Shown here: piece by piece, positions 15,963 through 23,028 of the stretch
Layout: each line of letters opens with the position of its first letter
How positions within the stretch are numbered: the stretch's first letter is position 1
Assembly: GCA_003485325.1 (NCBI GenBank)
Contig: DMZI01000030.1
Location: forward strand, 1 to 23,191
DNA length: 23,191 nucleotides
DNA from: Desulfotomaculum sp.
GTDB taxonomy: Bacteria; Bacillota; Desulfotomaculia; Desulfotomaculales; Nap2-2B
Direction of reading: 5' to 3'
Position numbers and translations under genes: made by a program
The notes under the pieces: generated by a model
What the model saw: the letters and a program-made list of their open reading frames with translations, nothing else
The model's database searches: none
What the model was told of the DNA's origin: nothing

Positions 15963-16118
15963 GTAAACTTGAAACCAACCAACTTATTTCTGGTAACCAA
16001 TACCATTTGGTTGGGATTTAATGGTGATATTTTCTTGAAAAATAAGTTTAACTGGTATCCATCAGAAGGAAACCTCCAATTTTCTGGTTTGTTCTTGAAA
16101 AAGGGTAGACTAACCCCT

Positions 16119-17693
16119 TTATACTGCATGACGGATTTTGGCATTCCTCAGACCGGCCAGCATGATGTTAGCCCATCTCTTGATATTCACAGCGAGCGCG
16201 GTAAGCACGGCCTGTAACTCGACTTTGAGCCTTCCCCAGTAGCAGGCGTGCCGTAAGCCATGATAATGTACCAACTCTGCACCCGTACCTTCAACGGGGC
16301 AACGTTTTCTGATTTCCAGCTTGTATTCTTCAGTCTTGCTATAAGCCAGTGCTTCCATCTGTACCTGGTAGTATTTGTTCACTGAAATGGTACGTCCATT
16401 CTTGCTTGTTAGTGCAGGTGTCTTTTAGTTCACAAGCCTGGCAGGCTTCTTCGGGGAAGCTGTAAATCCAAGCCTGGCTGTTTTCGTTGTAGTTTTTCTT
16501 GGCCGTAGTTATCTTTGCCGGGCAGGTGAGGGTCTGTTTTTCCGGATCATGGGTAAAGTTGCCGTTAGCCAGGTCTTCGGAGATGGTCTGGGGGTGAGGA
16601 GGAGCAACTAACTGTATGCCCATTTCTTTTAGCTGCTGGCGGTTATCTCCTGTCCCGCAGGCTCCGTCGCCAATCATTTTTTCAGGATTCAAACCGGTTT
16701 CGGTGATCATTTCCCGGGTTTTTTTCACTACCGGCTCAGGATCGGAGACGTTTCCCTTAAGTTACGGCAATGTTGGTGATAAATTTGTTTTCCACAGTCT
16801 CCGTAACGCGGGTCTTGCAGCCGTTAAACTTCTTGGTTTTGGACTTTGCGCCGTGTCTGGCCTCGGGGTCAACGGCGGAAATAATCCGGCCGGGATAGGT
16901 TTCCCTGTTTTCCTGGTAACCCTTTTCAGTGGGTTCCGTTTTCGTAGAGCAGACGAACCAACACACTTTTCCGGTACGTCACCGAGGAATGAAGGTCCCG
17001 ATCCTTAAAAAGCGACCAGTGCTTTGGCGTCTTCGACTATTTCGGTTAACCGCTGCCGCCGGAGAATTTCATCAGGTTCGGGTTTTAACCCTTTGGCCAG
17101 TTCCCCTTTAAGGTATTTGGCGGTATCCAGCTTTTCTTGGGCCTGGTAAAACAGGTCGTAGCGGTGCCTCTTCAACTGACGCAGGCAGATTCTGATCCCT
17201 TCCCGGATTAATTCGGAGGCCGCCGGGACCGCGACATTAGCAATAATATGGAAAGAATCAGTACGCTGGCTTTCGTTTTGCTTGATCAGTCCGGCATTGG
17301 TGACCATCTTCACCAGTTCAAAAAGTGCTTCCTTATGTTTTTGCGAGGTCAGCAGGCGATCCCTGAACTTGCCGAAAACGCTGTGGTCAAAGCCCATATC
17401 GTTTAACTCCAGACCCAGGATATATTTATAGCGGATGTCAAATCGGCAGGCTTCTTCCAGTTGCCGGTCGGACAAATCAAACAAACGCTGCAGAACAAGG
17501 GCCTTCATTAAGATCTCCGGTTTTGCCGGCCGGCCGTTGTCCGGGCAATACAAGGGGGTGAAGTCTATCTTTTGGATAAACTCATCACAGATTGAGCGGA
17601 TTTCCTGATAGAGAATATTTTTCGCAAAAAGATTTTCACACACAAACCGGGAATCAAACCAGGAATCTGTTGTTTTTTGGTTGGCTTATACAT
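16119..17693 (-). pseudogene. IS1182-family transposase, frameshifted
   Basis: The natural start is ATG at 17691-17693 (MYKPTKKQQ) behind GGAGGG. Pieces then appear in changing frames: 17643-17005 (N-terminal DUF772-like domain with NGRPAKPEILMKALVLQRLF and the first catalytic Asp in TDSFHIIANVA), 16966-16757, 16755-16339 (GDGACGTGDN, second Asp region; cysteine-rich C-x-x-C block) and 16382-16119 (GLRHACYWGRLKVELQAVL and the C-terminus). At least four frameshifts, near 17650, 17000, 16756 and 16375, are needed. All parts are in family order, so this is one gene that has decayed, not a fusion. It is unlikely to move by itself. Confidence 0.85.
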
Positions 17694-17843
17694 GGCGCCC
17701 TCCAAAAAAGTTTTCTTTAGAGGTAATATTCGACATAAATGTTATATTCCTTCTTTTCGAGATAATATCTCTCGTTTTTGTTGGTTAACATTAGATCATA
17801 ACCAAATACTCTTAAGTGTCATTTATTGGTAAGCAAAAGCAGG

Positions 17844-17862
17844 GGGTTTTTCGACAGTCTCT
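17844..17862 (-). repeat. right terminal inverted repeat of the IS
   Basis: The reverse complement reads AGAGACTGTCGAAAAACCC and pairs with the left end. Followed by ATCA. The 150 bp between it and the transposase start is the IS promoter region. Confidence 0.75.
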
Positions 17863-17872
17863 ATCAAGTGTC

Positions 17873-18160
17873 TCAACATGCTGGTTTCTGCTCAAATTCC
17901 ATGGCCTTTTTCCCTGTAGATGGATCAGCTATATAGTTTCTATATGCCAAATATAGAGCCCACTTGTATTCCCTTTCCGCACTTTCAGGGATAAAGTTTG
18001 TTCTCCCGACTATTTCCAATAGTTTTTCAGCAGCTTGATCGCCCTTTAAGCCAAGTTTCATTACCTCAAGAAAAGCCTGCTCTACTCCAGCCAATCCTAT
18101 CATATCTCCGCCAACGTCTATCTTATATATTTTTGATGCTTTAGGATCGCTACTGCTCAT
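17873..18160 (-). CDS. small protein of unknown function (95 aa)
   Basis: I do not recognise a named family. The protein is soluble and has a compact N-terminal motif (D-P-x-x-x-K-I-Y-K-x-x-V-x-G, then IGLAGVEQAFLEV), a helix around DQAAEKLLEIV, and FIPESAEREYKWALYLAYRNY, which looks like a second helical pair. The start is ATG behind AAGGGGTG. A truncated paralog lies just upstream, and both are divergent from the arsR-acr3 operon. I recall similar small proteins near arsenic and thioredoxin-type genes in anaerobic Firmicutes, which makes a link to that operon possible but unproven. An IS element ends 7 bp after the stop. Confidence 0.65.
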   Translation of the reverse strand: MSSSDPKASKIYKIDVGGDMIGLAGVEQAFLEVMKLGLKGDQAAEKLLEIVGRTNFIPESAEREYKWALYLAYRNYIADPSTGKKAMEFEQKPAC

Positions 18161-18190
18161 ATCTGATTAACACCCCTTTTTTTTTAAATA

Positions 18191-18367
18191 TCAAATTAAA
18201 GAAATATACAGCCAGTATTTATCTGTTAAGTTAAGTTCTTTGACGTCCAAAAAAGCCTGTTCAACTCCTAACAACCCAATCGTTTCGCCGTCAACTTTCA
18301 GCTTATATATTTTTGGCGCATTGGGATCACAATAACTACCTACATATTGATCTTGTCCTTTTTTCAT
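18191..18367 (-). pseudogene. truncated paralog of the neighbouring 95-residue protein
   Basis: An open frame of 58 codons starts at ATG 18365-18367. Residues 14-50 (D-P-N-A-P-K-I-Y-K-L then VDGETIGLLGVEQAFLDV) match the neighbour at about 22 of 37 positions. After this block the frame ends quickly (LNLTDKYWLYISLI, stop at 18191-18193) and the C-terminal helical half seen in the neighbour is missing. No clear ribosome-binding site precedes the ATG. I read it as a C-terminally truncated duplicate; a genuine single-domain short protein is the alternative. Confidence 0.5.
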
Positions 18368-18441
18368 TCTTATTTTATTTACTAGTATAAGCTGATCATG
18401 TTCGTAAATAAATATGGCATAATTATATCGTTTCTAAATTA

Positions 18442-18471
18442 TTGGTTGAAGTATTTGGAACACTTAACCAA
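18442..18471. repeat. hairpin or operator in the divergent region
   Basis: TTGGTT-G-AAGT pairs with ACTT-AACCAA, a 10-bp stem with one bulge and a 9-nt loop. There is no T-tract after it on either strand, so it is more likely an operator or chance hairpin than a terminator. It lies between the divergent small genes and arsR. Confidence 0.3.
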
Positions 18472-18521
18472 AGGCACTTTGCACACTCCATTAAAGTTCG
18501 TTCAAATCTTTAACAAATAAA

Positions 18522-18576
18522 TTGACTTAAAAAAAAGCAAACGGTATTATATATCTAACAATTTAAATATTTAAAT
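18522..18576 (+). promoter_or_regulatory. arsR-acr3 promoter with ArsR-type operator
   Basis: A near-consensus sigma-A promoter, TTGACT (18522-18527), 17-bp spacer, TATTAT (18545-18550), is followed by a perfect 16-bp palindrome ATTTAAATATTTAAAT (18561-18576) just after the expected transcription start. AT-rich palindromes with this ATTTAAAT core are typical ArsR/SmtB operators. Repression by ArsR and release by arsenite is the expected logic. Confidence 0.75.
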
Positions 18577-18635
18577 AATCCAATGGTAACATTTTCTATA
18601 TGGTGCAAATATAATTTTAAAGAAGGGAGTATACC

Positions 18636-19034
18636 ATGATAAACCGCCTGAAAGCATTGGGGGATCCGCACAGGCAAAATATCTTAAAGCTGTTGGCCTC
18701 TCAGGAAATGGGGGCTTGTGAAATCATCAAGGCTATAGGCCTGTCGCAGCCTGCCATAGCTCACCATTTAAAAATCTTAAAACAGGCAGGTCTGATCAAT
18801 AGTGAAAAGGAGGGAAAAATTGTCTTCTATACCTTAAATAAAGAAGGTCTTAAGGAATTTTTGGAGCAGATGAATGGTTTTCTTGAAGATCTTACTTGCT
18901 TTTCCTGCTCTAGACCGAAGCCTTCACCACTGAGACAAAATCCCAATCTGTGCATTGAGATGGGTTTTGATCCTGAAGTTTGCGAAAAGATGGTTCATGA
19001 AGAAGAAATAAATTTAAAAAGAAAAAGGAGGTAA
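18636..19034 (+). CDS. arsR: ArsR/SmtB-family metalloregulatory repressor
   Basis: 132 residues. Winged helix-turn-helix repressor: LKALGDPHRQNILKLLAS, then recognition helix QPAIAHHLKILKQAGLI and wing KIVFYTLNKEG. The family leaves DNA when arsenite or metals bind cysteines. The classical ELCVCDL site in the third helix is absent (only C28, GACEII). The other cysteines are C-terminal: C88 and C91 (LTCFSC), C106 and C116, so the sensing site is probably of the C-terminal type known from other ArsR variants. ATG start behind GAAGGGAG. It is the first gene of an operon with acr3, 8 bp downstream. Confidence 0.9.
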   Translation: MINRLKALGDPHRQNILKLLASQEMGACEIIKAIGLSQPAIAHHLKILKQAGLINSEKEGKIVFYTLNKEGLKEFLEQMNGFLEDLTCFSCSRPKPSPLRQNPNLCIEMGFDPEVCEKMVHEEEINLKRKRR

Positions 19035-19042
19035 AAAGAAGT

Positions 19043-20104
19043 ATGTCTGAAAAAGCCTCAGCCAAATTGTCTATGCTAGACCGCTATTTGACGTTATGGA
19101 TCTTTCTGGCTATGTTTTTTGGGGTAGGGCTGGGTTATATGGTACCGGAAGTGGCTAATCTATTAAAAAAGTTCCAGGTCGGAACCACATCGATACCCAT
19201 CGCCATCGGTCTGATCGTGATGATGTATCCGCCCCTGGCCAAGGTAAAATACGAAGAAATCGGCAAAGTATTTAAGAACGGCAAGGTTCTAACACTCTCC
19301 TTAGTGCAAAACTGGATTATCGGACCTGTTTTGATGTTCTTTCTGGCAATTATATTATTGCATAATTATCCCGAATATATGGTTGGCATAATTATCATCG
19401 GTCTAGCCCGCTGCATAGCAATGGTCATTGTTTGGAACTCCTTAGCTAAAGGGGATTCAGAGTACGCGGCTGCGCTGGTTGCCTTAAACTCGATCTTTCA
19501 AGTGCTTTTCTTTTCTGTTTACGCCTACTTTTTTGTTACTCTATTGCCCCAGTGGTTAGGTATTAAATCTATGGTTGTGCATATTTCCATGGCCGAAGTG
19601 GCCAAGAGCGTAGCTATTTACCTTGGTATACCATTTCTTGGCGGCGTTATTACAAGGTTCTCCCTGATGCCGGTCAAAGGCAAAGAGTGGTATGAGAAAA
19701 AATTTATCCCCAAGATTAGCCCTCTGGCCCTGATCGCACTGTTATTTACTATTGTCATAATGTTTTCACTGAAAGGAAATTATATTATAACCCTGCCTAT
19801 GGACGTGGTTAGGATTGCGATACCGTTACTTTTCTACTTCGTAATAATGTTCTTCCTTTCTTTCTTCCTCAGCAAATCTTTTGGGGTTAATTACGGCCAG
19901 ACTACAACACTTGCTTTTACAGCCGCCAGCAATAACTTTGAGCTGGCAATCGCAGTGGCAGTAGCCGTTTTCGGCATTAATTCAGGTCAGGCTTTTGCCG
20001 CTGTAATCGGTCCCTTAATTGAAGTGCCGGTAATGATCGGCCTTGTTAATATTGCCCTTGGTTTCAAAAGTAAATATTTTACACTTTATGAAAGTCAAAA
20101 ATAG
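19043..20104 (+). CDS. acr3: Acr3-family arsenite efflux permease
   Basis: 353 residues with ten hydrophobic segments, the Acr3 length and topology. It exports trivalent arsenite from the cytoplasm using the membrane potential. Family landmarks are LVQNWIIGPVLMFFLA, the conserved Cys in the fourth segment (C124 in GLARCIAMVIVWN) and the C-terminal FTAASNNFELAIAVAVAVFG with its essential Glu, then IEVPVMI. ATG start with AAGGAGG upstream. The stop codon is directly followed by GGAGG for the next ORF, and both share one frame, so translation is probably coupled. Confidence 0.93.
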   Translation: MSEKASAKLSMLDRYLTLWIFLAMFFGVGLGYMVPEVANLLKKFQVGTTSIPIAIGLIVMMYPPLAKVKYEEIGKVFKNGKVLTLSLVQNWIIGPVLMFFLAIILLHNYPEYMVGIIIIGLARCIAMVIVWNSLAKGDSEYAAALVALNSIFQVLFFSVYAYFFVTLLPQWLGIKSMVVHISMAEVAKSVAIYLGIPFLGGVITRFSLMPVKGKEWYEKKFIPKISPLALIALLFTIVIMFSLKGNYIITLPMDVVRIAIPLLFYFVIMFFLSFFLSKSFGVNYGQTTTLAFTAASNNFELAIAVAVAVFGINSGQAFAAVIGPLIEVPVMIGLVNIALGFKSKYFTLYESQK

Positions 20105-20116
20105 GAGGAAATTGAT

Positions 20117-20371
20117 ATTTCAGACAAAATAGTTCAGGTAGCCATATTCGGATTAAATATTCCGGCCCCACCCGGGTGAGGCTGCGGTACCGGCGCCACA
20201 TGTTGCGGGCCTGAAAAGACTATGAAGGATGAAGCGATAGAATTAGGCAAGCAATTAGAGGAAAAGTACGGCGATAAAGTTGAGTTTATGTTCGCAGATA
20301 CCTCCTCAGATAAGATTAAAGATTATCCCAATATAAGAAAGATACTTGATAAAGTGAGACTACCCAGTTAA
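20117..20371 (+). CDS. thioredoxin-like redox protein with in-frame TGA (possible selenoprotein), C-terminally short
   Basis: The frame, read through TGA at 20177-20179, gives S-D-K-I-V-Q-V-A-I-F-G-L-N-I-P-A-P-P-G, then the TGA residue, then GCGTGATCCGPEKTMKDEA, a helix, VEFMFADTSSDKIKDYP and KILDKVRLPS. This is a small thioredoxin-fold pattern with the TGA in the cysteine-rich active-site loop. The only fitting start is ATT at 20117, 8 nt after a perfect GGAGG that follows the acr3 stop. The end (VRLP-S-stop) is shorter than expected for the fold. The TGA could encode selenocysteine, or the gene could be decaying. It would act as a reductant in arsenic resistance. Confidence 0.5.
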
Positions 20372-20494
20372 GTCCTATAATTGTGTAAAATAGGTTCCTA
20401 AAAATTTAGGCTAAGCCGAAAAATGGTACAACACCATAAACGGATGAGTTGGGTTCTTTGTCGAAAAGAAGGATTTTTTATTGTATTATATTAA

Positions 20495-20619
20495 TATGTT
20501 GTTGCAGCAGCCAGAGCCAGCACGACCGTAGTTATAGGAAGGCTTTTTAAAATGGAGTAAATAAATTCAGCGCTCTTATATTGATAGGATTGGGCGTATA
20601 TTTTACTTTTTTTGTTTAG
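20495..20619 (+). pseudogene. C-terminal remnant of a CcdA-like membrane protein
   Basis: Two overlapping frames join with one frameshift near 20552. The first reads VVAAARASTTVVIGRLFK. The second reads NGVNKFSALILIGLGVYFTF and two more residues before TAG (20617-20619). The combination of a small-residue membrane helix, a basic loop and a final hydrophobic helix resembles the end of CcdA/cytochrome c biogenesis-type thiol transporters. Such proteins commonly partner thioredoxin-like proteins. I infer a deletion that removed the end of the preceding redox gene and most of this one. Confidence 0.4.
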
Positions 20620-20797
20620 CCGGATAAAATTGTTAGTAACTAAATACATAATGAGATAATTGGGGCTTTTTAGCGCTTAAAGGATCAGACAGCATTTCCG
20701 GAGAATGCTTAAATATGACAAAAGCCTGAAACAGTTTTCTTGAGCGTTGAAAGACCTTGTTGCTGCCGCAAAATAAATCACCAGAAAGGCTATACTT
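20620..20797 (+). promoter_or_regulatory. upstream region of metF with a possible structured leader
   Basis: No gene. GCGCTTAA (20673-20680) can pair over eight positions, including two G-U pairs, with TTGAGCGT (20740-20747). Inside is a GCATT/AATGC hairpin (20692-20696 with 20704-20708). This could be a regulatory leader RNA of metF. I do not see the conserved words of SAM-I, THF or cobalamin riboswitches, and no T-tract follows the stem. Confidence 0.3.
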
Positions 20798-21667
20798 ATG
20801 AAAACAGCAGAATTATTCAAGATAAAAACGGTACTGTCCTTTGAGGTCTTCCCTCCAAAAAAGACTTCTCCTCTGGATACTATTTACAAAACGCTAAACG
20901 AACTCAGTAATCTTTCTCCTGACTTTATCAGTGTAACTTACAGCGCTGGCGGCAGCGAAAACAGCGAATCCACTATTGCGATTTCATCGACTATAAAGAA
21001 CCAATATCACATAGAATCTGTTGCCCATCTGACTTGTATCAGCCAAACTAAAGAGGAAGTCCTCTGCCTACTGGAACGACTGAAAGACAATAATATAGAA
21101 AATATATTGGCTTTAAGAGGTGACATTAATCCGGATATTCCCCCGAAACAGGATTTCAAGTACGCCAGTGATTTAGTTTCCTTTATCAAAAAAAACAGTG
21201 ATTTCAACATCATCGCAGCCTGCTACCCGGAGGGGCATAGCGAAGCTGTCAGCATTGCTGAAGATATACGCAATCTGAAAATCAAAGTAGAAAATGGTGT
21301 GGATCATCTGATTTCCCAACTTTTTTTCGATAACAACTATTTCTACACATTTCTGGAGCGGGTAGAACATGCAGGAATAACTGTGCCGATAGAAGCAGGG
21401 ATTATGCCGGTTGTTAATAAAAAGCAGATTGAACGGATGGTATCACTCTGCGGGGCCGATCTTCCCAAAAAGTTCACTGCTATGATGAATCGGTATGAAA
21501 ACAATCCTGTAGCAATGCGCGACGCCGGAATCGCCTATGCTGTCGATCAGATTGTAGACCTTGTTTCTCAAGGTGTTGATGGTATACACCTTTACACAAT
21601 GAATAACGCTTTTATAGCTCAAAAGATTTGCGAGGCGGTAAAAAGCCTGTTTATCTCCCCGCTCTAA
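20798..21667 (+). CDS. metF: 5,10-methylenetetrahydrofolate reductase
   Basis: 289 residues, the bacterial MetF length. It reduces methylene-THF to methyl-THF using an FAD barrel, feeding methionine synthesis or, in acetogens and syntrophs, the methyl branch of the Wood-Ljungdahl pathway. Motifs along the barrel: LSFEVFPPKK (flavin/active-site Glu), ISVTYSAGGS, ILALRGD, IAACYPEGHSEA, HLISQLFFDN, IEAGIMPV and the C-terminal HLYTMNN. ATG start with AGAAAGG upstream. It stands alone here, without metV or hydrogenase-type partners, so a simple anabolic role is likely. Confidence 0.93.
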   Translation: MKTAELFKIKTVLSFEVFPPKKTSPLDTIYKTLNELSNLSPDFISVTYSAGGSENSESTIAISSTIKNQYHIESVAHLTCISQTKEEVLCLLERLKDNNIENILALRGDINPDIPPKQDFKYASDLVSFIKKNSDFNIIAACYPEGHSEAVSIAEDIRNLKIKVENGVDHLISQLFFDNNYFYTFLERVEHAGITVPIEAGIMPVVNKKQIERMVSLCGADLPKKFTAMMNRYENNPVAMRDAGIAYAVDQIVDLVSQGVDGIHLYTMNNAFIAQKICEAVKSLFISPL

Positions 21668-21810
21668 AGGTTTCTCCCGCTAATACGCTGGGGGTTGAGC
21701 CGAAGACCGCTTTGCAAAATATACATTTAACCAAGCAGCCAGTATGAAATCAAATACTGAAAAAATCACTAATTTTTGTCTATATTAAAAATGGGTGGAA
21801 TAATTAGCGC

Positions 21811-21837
21811 CCCCGTCCGTTTGAACGGGGTTTTTTT
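21811..21837 (+). terminator. intrinsic terminator downstream of metF
   Basis: CCCCGT (21811-21816), an 8-nt loop, ACGGGG (21825-21830) and seven T residues. It closes the metF transcript about 145 nt after the stop codon. Confidence 0.85.
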
Positions 21838-21877
21838 GTTTTACTAAGATTAAATTTACACACTTTACTAGTGAATA

Positions 21878-21988
21878 ATGACCGCACTGGTTACGTTTTT
21901 AAGCTTTCAGATGGTGTCTTTTTATGTTGTTGCAGGCGCTTGGGTAGTACAACTTGTTCAGCGGTTTCTGAAAACAGAAAACAATTAA
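21878..21988 (+). CDS. possible 36-residue single-pass membrane peptide
   Basis: ATG at 21878-21880 opens a frame of 36 codons: a hydrophobic stretch (LVTFLSFQMVSFYVVAGAWV) followed by a basic tail (QRFLKTENN), stopping at 21986-21988. That is the layout of a small inner-membrane protein. No good ribosome-binding site precedes it and no homologue is known to me. It lies between the metF terminator and the next promoter. It may equally be a remnant. Confidence 0.25.
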   Translation: MTALVTFLSFQMVSFYVVAGAWVVQLVQRFLKTENN

Positions 21989-22050
21989 GTTATTGACATA
22001 TGTCAGATACAATGTATAATATAAATTGATTGCGACATATGTCAATAACT
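21988..22050 (+). promoter_or_regulatory. promoter with a 17-bp inverted repeat (operators of the DUF134 operon)
   Basis: TTGACA (21993-21998), 16-bp spacer, TATAAT (22015-22020): both hexamers are consensus. A perfect 17-bp inverted repeat frames it. Arm 1 is AGTTATTGACATATGTC (21988-22004), covering the -35 box; arm 2 (22034-22050) is its exact reverse complement in the leader. Each arm contains the 10-bp palindrome GACATATGTC, with centres 39 bp apart. Two dimer sites bracketing a promoter suggest repression by looping. The DUF134 regulator encoded in the operon is the best candidate binder, which is an inference. Confidence 0.75.
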
Positions 22051-22066
22051 ATTGGGAGGTGTTGAA

Positions 22067-22282
22067 ATGCCAGGAAGAGACGGGACAGGTCCAGCTGGCT
22101 CGGGTGGCCGTGGCGGCCGTGGTCGTGGGCTTGGCGCAGGAAGAATGAGAGGACCTGCAAGCGCAGGCCCGGGTGGTTTTTGTGAATGTCCGAAGTGTGG
22201 GACAAAAGCAGCACATCAAATTGCAACACCTTGTATTAATATGAAGTGCCCGCAATGCGGTTCGGCAATGGTCAGAGCATAA
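22067..22282 (+). CDS. small MPGRDGTGP-type protein with zinc-ribbon cysteines
   Basis: 71 residues from the ATG at 22067-22069 behind GGGAGGTG; a TTG 15 nt upstream is in frame but lies on the ribosome-binding site. The N-terminus MPGRDGTGP is the signature of DUF5320-type proteins. A Gly/Arg-rich linker (about 12-35) follows, then two C-x-x-C pairs, CPKCG and CPQCG, which should bind zinc or iron in a rubredoxin-like ribbon. Together with the second small protein and DUF134 it forms an operon of the kind found beside NifX/NifB-like and MinD-like iron-sulfur genes in anaerobes. Function is unknown. Confidence 0.75.
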   Translation: MPGRDGTGPAGSGGRGGRGRGLGAGRMRGPASAGPGGFCECPKCGTKAAHQIATPCINMKCPQCGSAMVRA

Positions 22283-22305
22283 TCGATAGAAAGGAGATGA
22301 TGTAA

Positions 22306-22578
22306 ATGCCAGGACGAGATGGGACTGGCCCGATGGGGCGTGGGTCAATGACCGGCAGAGGTTTGGGATTTTGCGGAGCGAATATTTCTAGATACGGCGC
22401 CGGCTTTGGATTTGGGTTAGGACTTGGATGCAGGCGAGGTTTTGGACGAAGGTTCGATGGGAATTTTAAAGTAGACCAGACTTCCTTACAAACACAAAAA
22501 GAGTTGCTTCAAGAACAAAAAAATGTGCTTCAAAGACGGCTCGAAGTTATTAATAAACAACTGGAAAACAACTTATAG
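22306..22578 (+). CDS. DUF5320 family protein
   Basis: 90 residues. MPGRDGTGPMGRGSMTGRGL is the family start. It is followed by a Gly/Phe/Arg-rich segment (GAGFGFGLGLGCRRGFGRRF) and a C-terminal coiled coil of about 35 residues rich in Gln, Leu and Lys (LLQEQKNVLQRRLEVINKQL). Only two cysteines, so it is not a classical zinc protein. ATG start with AAAGGAGATG upstream, 23 bp after the previous gene. The first nine residues are identical to those of the preceding protein, showing common origin or a shared N-terminal function. Confidence 0.8.
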   Translation: MPGRDGTGPMGRGSMTGRGLGFCGANISRYGAGFGFGLGLGCRRGFGRRFDGNFKVDQTSLQTQKELLQEQKNVLQRRLEVINKQLENNL

Positions 22579-22641
22579 CAAGCATCAGAAGTAATCGGAG
22601 AAGACTCTGGTTATTTCTGATTAGAATGAGGTTAAAGAATT

Positions 22642-23028
22642 ATGCCAAGACCAAGGAAATGGAGAAAAATTTGTTGCCTGCCTGAATGCAACCGGTTTGG
22701 GCCTCTTGATTCTCCGGCAAATACGGAGAACTTTGTTAATATGACAGTTGATGAGTACGAGACCATAAGGCTTATTGACTTAGAAGGATTTACACAGGAA
22801 GAGTGCGCCGGTCAAATGAATATAGCGCGTACAACTGTTCAAGGCGTTTACAACGATGCCCGGAAAAAAGTTGCAGAATCCCTTGTAAATGGGAAAGTGC
22901 TTTTTATTGAGGGCGGTGAGTATCGGCTTTGTGATGGCCGCGGAAAGTCTTGCGGCAGGGGCGTCTGTCGTAGACATAGGTGCGATAGAGGTTTCTTGAA
23001 TAATGAGGATAGACATCCATGCCGCTAA
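22642..23028 (+). CDS. DUF134 family helix-turn-helix regulator
   Basis: 128 residues. MPRPRKWRKICCLPECNRFG is the DUF134 (COG1342) start, with conserved cysteines. The VDEYETIRLIDLEGFTQEEC block leads into a sigma-70-region-4-like helix-turn-helix (AGQMNIARTTVQGVYNDARK). The C-terminus carries a further cysteine cluster (CDGRGKSCGRGVCRRHRC), which suggests metal or redox sensing. ATG start behind GAGGT. It is probably the autoregulator of the operon. The last codons (D-R-H-P-C-R) already lie inside the repeat that follows, so the native C-terminus may have been replaced. Confidence 0.85.
   Translation: MPRPRKWRKICCLPECNRFGPLDSPANTENFVNMTVDEYETIRLIDLEGFTQEECAGQMNIARTTVQGVYNDARKKVAESLVNGKVLFIEGGEYRLCDGRGKSCGRGVCRRHRCDRGFLNNEDRHPCR

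Larger units (their letters stand above)
15944..17862 (-). mobile_element. degenerate IS1182-family insertion sequence
   Basis: About 1.92 kb bounded by 19-bp imperfect inverted repeats (15944-15962 and 17844-17862; 17 of 19 positions match), with outer ends AGAGACAGTCGA and AGAGACTGTCGA. Both ends are flanked by ATCA (15940-15943 and 17863-17866), a likely 4-bp target duplication. The single transposase gene inside is broken by several frameshifts. The right end lies only a few bases after the stop codon of the small unknown gene at 17873, so the insertion spared that reading frame. Confidence 0.8.

Noticed and set aside
15969..16217. Open frame at the left end of the insertion sequence
   Set aside because: It lies between the inverted repeat and the end of the transposase, overlaps the transposase C-terminus on the other strand, and shows no family pattern.
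20111..20134. TTG start for the thioredoxin-like gene at 20112
   Set aside because: It is out of frame and stops after six codons; only ATT at 20117 fits both spacing and frame.
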